Shown here: positions 16,522 through 26,099 of the stretch, in pieces | Position numbering within the stretch: the stretch's first letter is position 1 | Layout: each line of letters begins with the position of its first letter | Translations under genes and position numbers: made by a program | Assembly: GCF_900167345.1 (NCBI RefSeq) | Contig: NZ_FUXB01000001.1 | Location: forward strand, 62,001 to 126,000 | Source: Vibrio cincinnatiensis DSM 19608 | Lineage (GTDB): Bacteria; Pseudomonadota; Gammaproteobacteria; Enterobacterales; Vibrionaceae | Direction: 5' to 3' | DNA: 64,000 nucleotides | The notes under the pieces: model-generated | The model's input: the letters and a program-made list of their open reading frames with translations, nothing else | Told to the model about the DNA's origin: nothing | Databases searched by the model: none

Positions 16522-17289
16522 ATGTTACAAGTTAACAATCTTCATGTTCGATTTGGTGATTTAGTCTTGGCGGATGGGGTGAGTTTTTCATTACAACCGG
16601 GTCAAGTAACGGCAATTCTTGGCCCCAATGGCACAGGAAAAAGTACCTTACTCAAAACCTTGTTTGGTGATATACGGTGGCAAGAAGGTGAGATCCGTTT
16701 TCATCAACAGAGACTCAATAAGCACCATCTTGCGCAATGGCGTCAACAGTTTGGTTACATGCCACAAGACATTCATCTTGATGTCAACTTGTCGGTGATT
16801 GAAGTGATTTTGCTTGGGCGTTTGGATGCCTTGAGTATGCGCATTGATGATAGGATGTTGAATGATGGCCTGTCGATCCTCTCTCGTTTAGGTTTACGTC
16901 ATTTGGCGCATCGAGATGTCAGAACCTTAAGTGGAGGGCAGTGCCAGATGATCTTGTTTGCTCAAGCATTGATGCGCAATCCTTCCATCTTAATGTTGGA
17001 TGAACCCGTTAGTGCGCTCGATTTACACCACCAACATGTGTTGCTTGAGCATTTGGTTGACCAAACCCGTCAGCATCAATACACCACGGTTATGGTGTTG
17101 CATGATCTTAATCTTGCCGCGCAATATGCGGATAACCTTTTAGTGATGAAACAAGGGCAGTTGTTAGCCCAAGGAAAACCGCAAGATCTCCTGACTTCCG
17201 AATTGATATACCAATTGTATCAAGTGGATGCGGATGTACTGGTGGACGATAGAGGGGTTCCTTTTGTTCGTACTCGACGTTCGGCATAG
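16522..17289 (+). CDS. ABC transporter ATPase (iron-complex type)
   Basis: A 255-residue cytoplasmic ATPase. Walker A GPNGTGKST is at about residues 34-42, the Q-loop is in FGYMPQDIHLD, the signature LSGGQ lies near residue 137, Walker B LMLDEPVSALDLHHQ near residue 157 and the H-loop His in VLHDLNLAAQYAD near residue 193. ATG 16522 is used because the family starts near MLQVNNLHVRF; a longer frame from 16471 would overlap the permease gene. It energises the preceding permease. Confidence 0.92.
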   Translation: MLQVNNLHVRFGDLVLADGVSFSLQPGQVTAILGPNGTGKSTLLKTLFGDIRWQEGEIRFHQQRLNKHHLAQWRQQFGYMPQDIHLDVNLSVIEVILLGRLDALSMRIDDRMLNDGLSILSRLGLRHLAHRDVRTLSGGQCQMILFAQALMRNPSILMLDEPVSALDLHHQHVLLEHLVDQTRQHQYTTVMVLHDLNLAAQYADNLLVMKQGQLLAQGKPQDLLTSELIYQLYQVDADVLVDDRGVPFVRTRRSA

Positions 17290-17384
17290 GGAAGAGAAAT
17301 ACAAGGCTTGAGGCTGGTTGTGATAATGGGCCTTAGGACGTTTTTAGTCACACGATGACAGCGATAAAAATAAAGAGGATAAAC

Positions 17385-17423
17385 ATGATTCAGTTCGGTG
17401 AAGAGAAGGCGCTAGTCAAATAA
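17385..17423 (+). CDS. Twelve-codon leader ORF coupled to the MFS gene
   Basis: ATG 17385 reads MIQFGEEKALVK and stops at TAA 17421-17423, sharing its last A with the ATG of the MFS transporter (TAATG). A good ribosome site (AAAGAGGA, 17371-17378) precedes this small frame, whereas the MFS ATG has none of its own, so translation of the transporter may depend on termination of the leader. It could also be the fused ends of a deleted gene. Confidence 0.4.
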   Translation: MIQFGEEKALVK

Positions 17424-18646
17424 TGCGCCGTTCTCTGACTTCCACATTAAAAGATTGGCAAAGCTTGTCCCCCGCTGGAAAAGTGTTGGTGGCCAATAGC
17501 CTGAGTTTTAACCTTGGCTTCTATATGTTGATGCCCTACCTTGCAGATCACTTGCAAAGCTTAGGATTGAGTAGTGCTTATATCGGTCTTGTGATTGGTT
17601 TACGCGTGCTTAGTCAGCAAGGGTTATTCTTAGTGGGCGGAACGTTAGGGGATCATTTCGGTTATAAGCCGATGATTTTACTGGGTTGTATCGTCAGGAT
17701 TGTTGGTTTCTTGCTGCTGGCTGTGAGTAGTGAGTTGAGTTGGATCATTATGGGCGCCTTTGCTACTGGGTTTGCGGGCGCATTATTTACGCCGAGTAGC
17801 CAAGCCTATCTTGCGGCGGAATACCCAGAAAGTCGGCAACGTAATCGCGTTTTTGCTCTACAAAATCTCGCCAGTGAAGCTGGGATGCTGATGGGGCCAT
17901 TAGTTGGCCTCACGTTATTGTCTTTTAGCTTTATTTTCGTTGGGGTGTTGGCTGCGGGAGTGTTTGCTTTATTGTTAGTATTGCAGTGGTTTTTCTTACC
18001 TCAGCAAGCGGAAAGTGCGCCGGTTATTCGTCAGGCATTTTGGCGGGAATGGGGGCTGATGTTATGCAACAAACCGTTTATGGCCTTTGTTATTGCAGCG
18101 TCTATCTATCAAGTGCTATTCCACCAGCTTTATATGGCGATTCCGACTCATGCAAGGGCGGAAACCAATGACCCTAGCGTGATTACTTGGGTTTTTATGA
18201 TAGCGTCCCTCATGGGGGTCACCTTACAAATGTCTATCAGCCGTTGGATAGACCGCTCTTTTGGTACGGCAAAAGGCATGGGGTGGGGAATGACGATTAT
18301 GGGTTGTGCCTTTTTAATTCTCAGTTTCTCCTTTCCATTGTGGCCTGCATTGCCTTTTATCTTGTGCGCAGTACTGCTTAGCTTGGGATCGATGATGGTT
18401 TTCCCATTGCTGGGTGCTTATGTACCAAATTTCGCACCGTCAAAAAAATTAGCCAGTTACTATGGTCTGCAATCTTGTATTGGAGGGCTGTTTGCTTTTG
18501 TCGGAAACAGCTCTGCCGGATGGTTATTAGACCAACATTTCTCTGCAAATTGGATATGGTTAACGTTGGCTTTATTAGGCATGCTGTCTGGAGGATGGCT
18601 TTATTATCAAGTTCAGCGTGCTTCTTCGCTTGCTCATTCAAGGTGA
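17423..18646 (+). CDS. MFS transporter (DHA1-like efflux family)
   Basis: A 407-residue permease with twelve hydrophobic segments. The MFS loop motif is GTLGDHFGYKP near residue 73 and ALFTPSSQAYLAAEYPESRQRNRVFALQ near residue 114 is typical of drug-type proton antiporters resembling MdtH. It follows the iron-type ABC genes by about 130 bases, so siderophore export is one possibility, but no siderophore biosynthesis genes are nearby. Substrate unknown. Confidence 0.8.
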   Translation: MRRSLTSTLKDWQSLSPAGKVLVANSLSFNLGFYMLMPYLADHLQSLGLSSAYIGLVIGLRVLSQQGLFLVGGTLGDHFGYKPMILLGCIVRIVGFLLLAVSSELSWIIMGAFATGFAGALFTPSSQAYLAAEYPESRQRNRVFALQNLASEAGMLMGPLVGLTLLSFSFIFVGVLAAGVFALLLVLQWFFLPQQAESAPVIRQAFWREWGLMLCNKPFMAFVIAASIYQVLFHQLYMAIPTHARAETNDPSVITWVFMIASLMGVTLQMSISRWIDRSFGTAKGMGWGMTIMGCAFLILSFSFPLWPALPFILCAVLLSLGSMMVFPLLGAYVPNFAPSKKLASYYGLQSCIGGLFAFVGNSSAGWLLDQHFSANWIWLTLALLGMLSGGWLYYQVQRASSLAHSR

Positions 18647-18847
18647 GCTTTATGAAATTGGTTTTCTAAGTGGCATTGTATCTGTAATGCTTTGATGTTA
18701 TTCATAAATGCTTTTTATCAATACAATGTGTTCATTGGCAGCAATGACTATGCCCGTTTTTTGCTAAAAAAACAGACAGAATGGCTGAAAACTCCTATTT
18801 TTAGATGACGGCTTTGGTTTTGATGATCACGTTATGAGGAGGAATAT

Positions 18848-20485
18848 GTGAGTAGTGATAATGGTGGAATTCCTCGCCCGAGTGGCAAGGTAAATCCAAT
18901 CGATACAGACTATACGGTTGGACAGGATAACGTTGTGGTATCGGTTGGTCCTTTTGGGCTAGATATCCATAACCGAGTGTTTGCGGTATCCGGGTTAGCT
19001 ATCGTTATCTTTGTGTTTGCCACGCTGATTTTTCGAGAACAAGTGGAACCCTTGTTTGTTCATATGAGAGGTTGGCTAACTTCACATTTGGATTGGTTTT
19101 TCTTACTCTCCGGTAATATTTTTGTCTTAGTTTGCCTAGGGTTAGTGGTGTCACCACTAGGACGAGTTCGTATTGGCGGAACCGATGCTGTGCCTGATTA
19201 TTCTTATGCGGGTTGGCTTGCGATGCTGTTTGCTGCCGGCATGGGAATTGGTTTGGTGTTCTTTGGGGTATCGGAGCCGATGTCTCACTTCGGTAGTGCT
19301 TTATCTGGTCCGGTATTGGAAAATGGAGTCAGGACGGATTGGGCTCCATTAGGAGGAGCGGCTGGCGATAGCGAAGCGGCTCGTCGTCTTGGGATGGCGG
19401 CAACCATTTATCACTGGGCACTGCACCCTTGGGCAATTTATGCTCTACTGGCTTTAGGATTGGCGATTTTCTCTTTTAATAAAGGGCTTCCACTGACGAT
19501 GCGTTCGGTCTTTTACCCTTTATTTGGTGAACGTGTTTGGGGTTGGACAGGGCATATCATTGATATTCTAGCCGTTGTTGCTACGGTATTTGGGCTTGCG
19601 ACTTCGCTGGGTTATGGGGCTTCTCAAGCCGCTACCGGTTTGAATTTCCTTTTTGGGGTACCATTAACGGACACCACCCAAGTGGTGTTGATTATCGTGA
19701 TTACTGCGTTTGCATTAATTTCAGTAGTGGCTGGCCTTGATAGTGGGGTTAAGCGCTTATCTGAAATTAATATGGGGCTTGCTGCTTTATTGCTGTTATT
19801 TATTGTGATCGCTGGACCGACTATCGCTATTTTGACGGGGTTCTTTGACAATATTCTTGCCTATATTACGACATTGCCTGAGTTATCGATGCCCTTTGCT
19901 CGAGAAGATGTTAATTACTCACAAGGTTGGACCGCCTTTTATTGGGCATGGTGGATCTCCTGGTCACCTTTTGTCGGGATGTTTATTGCGCGAGTTTCTC
20001 GAGGACGTACCGTACGTGAATTCATTGTTTGTGTGCTTCTTATTCCATCGACGGTTTGTGTTTTTTGGATGACAGCTTTTGGTGGTACGGCTATTAGCCA
20101 ATACGTGAATGATGGCTATCAGGCGGTGATCGGTGCGGATTTACCTGTCAAACTGTTTGCGATGTTAGATGCAATGCCTTTAGCGAGTATCACTTCTGTT
20201 GTTGGGATCATTCTGGTAGTGGTCTTCTTTATTACTTCATCAGATTCCGGTTCTTTGGTGATTGATACCATAGCGGCGGGCGGTAAAGTGGATGCACCAA
20301 CACCACAACGTATTTTTTGGTGTACGTTTGAAGGCTTAGTGGCGATTTCTCTGATGTTAGGTGGTGGGCTTGCGGCGGCGCAAGCGATGGCCGTTACCAC
20401 CGGTTTTCCGTTTACTATCGTATTGTTAGTCGCGGCAGTTTCGTTAATTAAAGGGTTAATGAGCGAACCAAGAAAAGCCAAATAA
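18848..20485 (+). CDS. BCCT-family transporter (betaine/choline/carnitine type)
   Basis: A 545-residue secondary transporter with twelve hydrophobic segments and a hydrophilic N-terminal extension. The BCCT signatures are FAAGMGIGLVFFGVSEPMSHF near residue 130, YHWALHPWAIYAL near residue 190 and FYWAWWISWSPFVGMFIARVSRGRTVREF near residue 363, including the aromatic box that binds quaternary ammonium groups. It likely imports a compatible solute. The start is GTG 18848 behind a strong GAGGAGG (18836-18842). A single-gene unit ended by a clear terminator. Confidence 0.88.
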   Translation: MSSDNGGIPRPSGKVNPIDTDYTVGQDNVVVSVGPFGLDIHNRVFAVSGLAIVIFVFATLIFREQVEPLFVHMRGWLTSHLDWFFLLSGNIFVLVCLGLVVSPLGRVRIGGTDAVPDYSYAGWLAMLFAAGMGIGLVFFGVSEPMSHFGSALSGPVLENGVRTDWAPLGGAAGDSEAARRLGMAATIYHWALHPWAIYALLALGLAIFSFNKGLPLTMRSVFYPLFGERVWGWTGHIIDILAVVATVFGLATSLGYGASQAATGLNFLFGVPLTDTTQVVLIIVITAFALISVVAGLDSGVKRLSEINMGLAALLLLFIVIAGPTIAILTGFFDNILAYITTLPELSMPFAREDVNYSQGWTAFYWAWWISWSPFVGMFIARVSRGRTVREFIVCVLLIPSTVCVFWMTAFGGTAISQYVNDGYQAVIGADLPVKLFAMLDAMPLASITSVVGIILVVVFFITSSDSGSLVIDTIAAGGKVDAPTPQRIFWCTFEGLVAISLMLGGGLAAAQAMAVTTGFPFTIVLLVAAVSLIKGLMSEPRKAK

Positions 20486-20497
20486 TCGAGATCGATA

Positions 20498-20527
20498 AAA
20501 AAGCCCTAACCATCGTTAGGGCTTTTT
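20498..20527. terminator. Bidirectional terminator after the BCCT gene
   Basis: Perfect 13-base stem (20498-20510 with 20515-20527), 4-base loop, A-rich on the left and U-rich on the right. It separates convergent genes. Confidence 0.9.
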
Positions 20528-20561
20528 ATTGGATGATGAACACTCACAGAGTGTTCGGTCG

Positions 20562-21410
20562 TTAGCGAATCAGTAATAGAGGAACGTTAGATTCAACAAT
20601 GATTTTTGTGGTGTTGCTGCCGACAAAAAACTGGCGGAGTTTGGAATGTCCGTAAGCCCCCATAACAATCATACCCAGCGCATTTTTCTCTTGGTAATCT
20701 AAAATCGCACGGTGGACTTCACCTGTTAAGCTGGCCTCAACCACCTCAATGCCATTTTCTCGCAGTTTTTGGGCCGCTTTTGCAAAAGCCACCGCTTTGT
20801 CATTGGCATCTTCTACCATCACTAAGTGACACTTCATCCCTTTTAATAGTGGGGTTTTGATAGCTTTTTCAACCAGTTTCTGGCTAATCTCACTGCCATC
20901 AAAAGCTAATAGATAGCTATCGGGAGGGGTAAAGTCTCCAGTAGCGACGAGAATATGACTTTTAATAGTACGAACAACACTCTCTAATTGTGAACCCACC
21001 GCTTTGGTATTGCTTTGGTTCATTTCGCCCGATTTACCGACCACAAGTACGCGGATGTTTTGCTCCATATCGAGGAGCGTTTCTAGTAAATCACCATGTT
21101 TTTGTAATTTATTGAGATCAGAAAAGCCTGACTCTAATGCTTTGGTTTCTAACTCATTGAGTAGTGCCTTTCCGTGTCTTAATGCCACTTTGGCTCGTTT
21201 TTCATCTAACTCAATCAGCTCTTGTAATAGATGCTCACGGCTCCCTAGGCCAATATTCCCCGAAAGCTCTGGCTCAGTTTCTCGTTCTGATTTGTCGAGC
21301 ACATGTAAAAGCGTTAACGGTGCAGACAGAGTTTGCGCAGTCCAAATACTCAAGTCCGCAACTGACTGTGAGTAGCTAGAACCATCGATACAGGCAATAA
21401 TATTTGTCAT
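20562..21410 (-). CDS. Tandem universal stress protein (UspA fold twice)
   Basis: A 282-residue cytoplasmic protein with two UspA domains: the first opens NIIACIDGSSYSQS, the second opens YLLAFDGSEISQ near residue 155. The second domain keeps the ATP-binding motif GAYGHSKLRQFFVGSNT near residue 256; the first has a less clear one. ATG 21410 has a GGAGCAAG site; a longer frame to 21503 would run into the SulP gene. It lies 10 bases after sulP, and such SulP-Usp pairs are common in marine gammaproteobacteria, hinting at a functional link to the transporter. Confidence 0.85.
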   Translation of the reverse strand: MTNIIACIDGSSYSQSVADLSIWTAQTLSAPLTLLHVLDKSERETEPELSGNIGLGSREHLLQELIELDEKRAKVALRHGKALLNELETKALESGFSDLNKLQKHGDLLETLLDMEQNIRVLVVGKSGEMNQSNTKAVGSQLESVVRTIKSHILVATGDFTPPDSYLLAFDGSEISQKLVEKAIKTPLLKGMKCHLVMVEDANDKAVAFAKAAQKLRENGIEVVEASLTGEVHRAILDYQEKNALGMIVMGAYGHSKLRQFFVGSNTTKIIVESNVPLLLIR

Positions 21411-21420
21411 GACTTGCTCC

Positions 21421-22911
21421 TTAATGTCCGCCCATGAGTTTTTCAACTTCTTCAGGCTTATCGTGTACCCCAAATTTATCCACAATGGTGGCGGTCGCTT
21501 CATTCATACCCACAAGGTTAACTTCGGTGCCTTCACGGCGAAATTTTATGACCACTTTATCTAATGAGGATACCGCGGTGATATCCCAGAAATGAGCGGC
21601 TGAGAGGTCGATAGTGACACGCTCAATCACCTCTTTGAAGTCGAATGACTTAATAAATTGATCTGACGAGGCAAAAAAGACTTGTCCAACAATATGATAA
21701 ATACGTTCGGCATCATTTTGAGAGAGAGCACTTTTCACCACCATAAAACGGCCAATTTTGTTAGCAAAGAACAGTGAGGCGAGTAATACTCCAATACCAA
21801 CCCCGATCGCTAAGTTATGGGTGAAGACCACCACTACCACGGTGGTAATCATGACAATATTGGTCGAAATAGGGTGAGATTTAAGATCTTTAATCGAACC
21901 CCAAGCAAATGTACCGATGGAAACCATGATCATCACGGCCACCAACGCTGCCATGGGGATAAGTTTTAACCAGTCGCTTAAAAAGACCACCATGATCAAT
22001 AAAAATAACCCAGCGCAGAAAGTGGATAAACGACCTCGTCCGCCAGATTTTACGTTAATGATCGATTGGCCAATCATCGCACAGCCGGCCATGCCGCCGA
22101 TAAAACCTGTAGCAATGTTTGCTACACCTTGGCCTTTACATTCACGGTTTTTGTCACTGCTGGTATCGGTTAGATCATCGACAATGGTGGCGGTCATCAT
22201 CGATTCGAGTAAACCAACCACGGCAAGCCCTGCCGAGTAGGGCAAAATAATCAGCAGAGTTTCAAGGTTCAACGGCACTTCTGGCCATAAAAAGACGGGG
22301 AGTGTATCGGGTAATTCGCCCATATCACCTACTGTCCGGATATCGATACCAAAGCTGATGGCGATAATCGTCAGTGAAATAATGCAGACCAGTGGTGAAG
22401 GCAGCATTTTCCCTATCACGGGGAGATAGGGGAAAAGATAGATAATGGCAAGGCCACCGAGCGTCATTGCGTAGACATGCCAAGTGACATTGGTCAGTTC
22501 AGGCAACTGGGCCATAAAAATTAAAATTGCCAGCGCATTGACGAACCCAGTTACGACCGAGCGAGAAACAAAGCGCATTAAATTACCCAATTTTAAGTAA
22601 CCTGCCGCAATTTGAAAAATGCCGGTTAGTACGGTGGCCGCTAGCAGATATTGTAAGCCATGTTCTTTGACTAAGGTGACCATTAATAATGCCATGGCCC
22701 CCGTTGCGGCAGAGATCATTCCAGGGCGGCCGCCGACAAAGGCGATAATCACGGCAATACTAAAAGAAGCGTACAGACCGACTTTAGGGTCAACGCCGGC
22801 AATAATAGAAAAAGCGATCGCTTCAGGAATCAGCGCTAACGCAACCACAAGACCGGCTAAAACATCCCCTCGCACATTGGAAAACCAATTGCGCTTAATA
22901 TTTTGTAACAT
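21421..22911 (-). CDS. SulP-family anion transporter with STAS domain
   Basis: A 496-residue inner-membrane transporter. The first two thirds contain about twelve to fourteen hydrophobic segments with SulP motifs ([30 protein letters not shown], residues about 18-47; [29 protein letters not shown] near residue 272). The last 120 residues form a cytoplasmic STAS domain ([22 protein letters not shown]). The family carries sulfate, bicarbonate or dicarboxylates; length and partner Usp gene resemble BicA-like bicarbonate transporters but this is not proven. Confidence 0.87.
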   Translation of the reverse strand: MLQNIKRNWFSNVRGDVLAGLVVALALIPEAIAFSIIAGVDPKVGLYASFSIAVIIAFVGGRPGMISAATGAMALLMVTLVKEHGLQYLLAATVLTGIFQIAAGYLKLGNLMRFVSRSVVTGFVNALAILIFMAQLPELTNVTWHVYAMTLGGLAIIYLFPYLPVIGKMLPSPLVCIISLTIIAISFGIDIRTVGDMGELPDTLPVFLWPEVPLNLETLLIILPYSAGLAVVGLLESMMTATIVDDLTDTSSDKNRECKGQGVANIATGFIGGMAGCAMIGQSIINVKSGGRGRLSTFCAGLFLLIMVVFLSDWLKLIPMAALVAVMIMVSIGTFAWGSIKDLKSHPISTNIVMITTVVVVVFTHNLAIGVGIGVLLASLFFANKIGRFMVVKSALSQNDAERIYHIVGQVFFASSDQFIKSFDFKEVIERVTIDLSAAHFWDITAVSSLDKVVIKFRREGTEVNLVGMNEATATIVDKFGVHDKPEEVEKLMGGH

Positions 22912-23156
22912 GTTTGTTCTCTATAAAAATGGAATAAAAAGGTGTGAAGTGAGAGGTGAAGGCGGTTCTAGGGCGGCGTAAGTGGCATCCACTGGGTCTC
23001 CTGCTGGGTATTTGAGTGAGGGATCTTAGTCATTCATCGTGTAAAGGTCAATGAAGTATTCTCCTGATAGGGTGAATGAATAAGGTTCAATGATTGACTC
23101 TTTGATTCTATGGATTTAGGGTTTGCCTTAATATTCGTTTTTCCATATTTGAAATC

Positions 23157-23477
23157 ATGCATGAACCATTAAGTTTTTATAAATCGTTAGCCGAAGAAAC
23201 GCGGCTTAAATCACTGTTATTAATAAAGAAAAAAGAGCGACTTTGTGTGTGTGATTTAATGAATGCACTTCAGTTAAGCCAACCCAAAGTATCGCGTCAT
23301 TTAGCTGAGCTGAGAAAACATGGTTTAGTGATGGATGAACGATGCGGTAAGTGGGTCTATTATCAATTACACCCACAATTACCTGAATGGATGGATCAAG
23401 TATTACAGCTTACATTGATACAAAACCCCTCTTTGATTGAAGCTGAACTGTATAAACTGGGATCTCAGCCTTGTTAA
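23157..23477 (+). CDS. arsR: ArsR-family repressor
   Basis: A 106-residue winged-helix repressor. The As(III)-sensing motif ELCVCDL appears as RLCVCDL near residue 25-30, at the start of the recognition region, and LSQPKVSRHLAELRKHGLV is the DNA-binding helix. It precedes a SigZ-like sigma factor gene by 69 bases. Of the two ArsR proteins in the window this one is distant from the arsJ operon; it may control the permease/Acr3 genes at 26492-28992 or the adjacent sigma gene. Confidence 0.85.
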   Translation: MHEPLSFYKSLAEETRLKSLLLIKKKERLCVCDLMNALQLSQPKVSRHLAELRKHGLVMDERCGKWVYYQLHPQLPEWMDQVLQLTLIQNPSLIEAELYKLGSQPC

Positions 23478-23545
23478 AGGCGAGGTGTGGAGGGGTCTGT
23501 GATAGGAAATTGAGTGACGATTGAAATAGGATGAAATAACGCATA

Positions 23546-24106
23546 ATGAACTCGACTCATTCTACACCGATGCCATGCCTACTGGACACTTGGCATCGGT
23601 CAGAGTCAGCACTTTTTCGTTGGCTACTTAAGCAGTGCCAAGATCACGATTTAGCGTTTGACTTACTGCAAGAGACTTTTTTACGAGCGTTACAACAAGA
23701 GCGTGCTTTTTGTGATATCACCCATCAACGAGCTTGGTTATTTCGGGTTGCATCCAATTTATTAACGGATCAATGGCGAGCAAACGAGAAGCTAAGTTTT
23801 GATGAATCGTGGATTGAAAAGGTGGCTGAGATGGAGGATTTGGCTCCAACAGTAGACAGCCTTGCGCAGTGCTTACCCAAAGCTTTGCGACGTTTAGATC
23901 CCGTAGATAAAATGATCATTGAAGCATGTGATCTAAACGGAATGAGCCAGCACGCTTTTGCTCAGCAGCATGGTTTAAGTTTATCAGCGACAAAATCTCG
24001 CATTCAGCGAGCCCGAGAAAAGTTACGCCAAACCTTGAAAACTCAATGTCAAATTCGTTTTGATGATCAGCAGCGAGTGTGCTGTTTTGTTCCTCGACCA
24101 GACTAG
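23546..24106 (+). CDS. sigZ: ECF sigma factor, SigZ-like
   Basis: A 186-residue sigma-70 family protein with region 2 (DHDLAFDLLQETFLRALQ near residue 33, RAWLFRVASNLLTDQWR near residue 67) and region 4 (SQHAFAQQHGLSLSATKSRIQRAREKLRQ near residue 133). The C-terminal tail with CQIRFDDQQRVCCFVPR is characteristic of the SigZ group, where Cys residues may bind a metal. No anti-sigma gene is adjacent. In other genomes SigZ genes accompany ArsR, DUF318 permease and thioredoxin-like genes; here those partners lie 2.4 kb away beyond sgrR. Confidence 0.8.
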   Translation: MNSTHSTPMPCLLDTWHRSESALFRWLLKQCQDHDLAFDLLQETFLRALQQERAFCDITHQRAWLFRVASNLLTDQWRANEKLSFDESWIEKVAEMEDLAPTVDSLAQCLPKALRRLDPVDKMIIEACDLNGMSQHAFAQQHGLSLSATKSRIQRAREKLRQTLKTQCQIRFDDQQRVCCFVPRPD

Positions 24107-24144
24107 TACGACAGTTTTGTAACGTTGACGTCCCGTTTTTCTCT

Positions 24145-25869
24145 TCAACCACAGGTCCAAACTTGTTTAAGGTCAGGCCATCCCCAAGCGGTCAAGGCCG
24201 CATTGTTAATTAAATTATGAAAATGCAGCACTTGCTTTTCATGGAACAATGGATGAATCAGCCCATGGTGAATCAGGCTCGAGGCAAACGGTTCCAAAAT
24301 GGTTAAATAATCTGAGACAGGGGTATTGGCGCGTAATTGAATCAGAGACTCCTTTAACCATTGGCTAGTTTGTGGCCCCACACAGGAGTGAAGCAGTGGG
24401 TTACTGTATAAAAACTGATAAGCACTGGTATGGCGGTTATCATCTAAATTGAGACTCGTTAGTACCAGTTCGGCGGTTAATAAACCTTGAGAGGCATGGT
24501 GGGTGAGTGTTTGGTAGTCATATTGCTTAACGGTCACCGTTACGCCTTGGTGTTCTAATTGCTTTGCCATTGTTTGGGCGTATTCCACTAAAACAACATA
24601 GTCGTAAACCGCTATCGTAATGTGTTCGGGCAGTGAGCTGGATTGGCAGGGTAATCGTGACAATTTTGGCCAAAAGGGCAGAATATGGTAAGCGGGATCA
24701 AGATTATTATAAGGTGAACATTCTGAAAGGTGGCGAGGTTCAAATAGTTGGAGTACCCCGTGTCTTTGAGGTGCCGTCAACGGTTTTTTTGCATTTTGGT
24801 TAATCAATAAAAAAATACCACCTTCTTCTTGGCGAGAATACTGGTTTACTTGCTCCGGCGCTATACTTGATGACGTTGTGGAGACATAGTATTGACAGCT
24901 TCGGCCGGAATGGGGAATGGCGCTCACTTCTTGGCCTGTATCTTGATCAAATAGCCAAATTGTCACCTCATCACACAGCGAACGACACCCATAATAATCT
25001 TCAAAAGCATTGAGTATTAATTGCTTATCTGTCTGTTTCTGTATTTTAAACGGCCCACACCCGATTAATGGCATTGTTTGACTTCGCAGTTGTTCTGGTG
25101 GCTGAATTGAATACTGAACACCACTAATTAATCCAGCAAAGCCTTGATCAGGTTGTGAAAATTCAAACAATACCTCTCTTGAGTGTGGTGCACTAATATG
25201 CTGAAGGTGGGCCAATGCTTCTTGGTAATCAGGCTGTTTCTGCAAAAGTTGGAACAGCTCGACAATGGTTTGAGCATCAATCCGTTGTCCATTATGAAAC
25301 GTCAGTTCTGGACGCAGATGAAACCGCCATTGAAAACGTTCGGCATCATAGTGCCAGTGATGAGCCAGTTCTGGTTGTATCTGGCCTTCTGCATCACAGC
25401 GTACTAAGCAAGCGTACACTTGGCGAAGTAAAAAGCGCTCACTGTTACGTTGTGGGAGATGAGGTAGCAGCGGCTGAAAAGAGCGGCGATAAGTCAGTTG
25501 GATATGTAATCGCCCTTGGTGCATGGAGGCACCTGAAGTGTGTTGGAGTAAGCGGGCAAACAGTTGCTCATTATGCTCAAGCAGTGTTAATGCTTTGCTA
25601 TATTGGCCGCGTAAAATGTAATCACTGGCGAGTTGCTGTTTTAGAGTATCCGCGGGCTGAGTTAAACAGAGAGTGGAACGTTGGTTCCTCCCTACCTTGG
25701 GTTGCCATGTAAGCCAATGATGTTTTTGCATTTGACGTAGTAAACTTCTGGCATAGCGTGGGCTGGTGCAGAGTTTATCGGCAATTTCATCAAGTGTAGT
25801 GGCTGAATTTTTTTCAATACCATATTCCTGTAAGCGAAGATAGTATCGATACAAATTTAGGATAGACAA
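24145..25869 (-). CDS. sgrR: SgrR-like sugar-phosphate stress regulator
   Basis: A 574-residue protein with an N-terminal winged helix (LDEIADKLCTSPRYARSLLRQMQKHHWLTWQPKVGRNQRSTL, about residues 25-67) fused to a solute-binding-protein domain (RSFQPLLPHLPQRNSERFLLRQVYACLV... and LTFHNGQRIDA) as in E. coli SgrR (551 residues). SgrR activates the small RNA SgrS during glucose-phosphate stress. The divergent region downstream of its promoter holds a small ORF and hairpin that fit SgrT/SgrS, which strengthens the call. Confidence 0.85.
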   Translation of the reverse strand: MSILNLYRYYLRLQEYGIEKNSATTLDEIADKLCTSPRYARSLLRQMQKHHWLTWQPKVGRNQRSTLCLTQPADTLKQQLASDYILRGQYSKALTLLEHNEQLFARLLQHTSGASMHQGRLHIQLTYRRSFQPLLPHLPQRNSERFLLRQVYACLVRCDAEGQIQPELAHHWHYDAERFQWRFHLRPELTFHNGQRIDAQTIVELFQLLQKQPDYQEALAHLQHISAPHSREVLFEFSQPDQGFAGLISGVQYSIQPPEQLRSQTMPLIGCGPFKIQKQTDKQLILNAFEDYYGCRSLCDEVTIWLFDQDTGQEVSAIPHSGRSCQYYVSTTSSSIAPEQVNQYSRQEEGGIFLLINQNAKKPLTAPQRHGVLQLFEPRHLSECSPYNNLDPAYHILPFWPKLSRLPCQSSSLPEHITIAVYDYVVLVEYAQTMAKQLEHQGVTVTVKQYDYQTLTHHASQGLLTAELVLTSLNLDDNRHTSAYQFLYSNPLLHSCVGPQTSQWLKESLIQLRANTPVSDYLTILEPFASSLIHHGLIHPLFHEKQVLHFHNLINNAALTAWGWPDLKQVWTCG

Positions 25870-26099
25870 AATAGGATCTCCTAGTTATTTGTTGTTCCTG
25901 TTTTTTTATGTTAAAAGAAAAACTTCTCTGTTTACTTATCATTAATGTTCATTTTTAGCATTAATATAATGAGTTATATGGAAGCCAGTAGTCAATGCTA
26001 GAGATTCTTTCTCTATTTATTCACTTTCTCTCTTTAAATGCGGAATAAAAATAAATAATTATCTCAGTTTTTCATTTCCTTAAATTGGGGATAATAACC

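Noticed and set aside
13986..17289. Molybdate importer (MolBCA-like) supplying nitrogenase
   Set aside because: The importer family includes molybdate systems, but the Fur-like box and the adjacent exporter favour an iron complex; nothing in the sequence proves molybdate.
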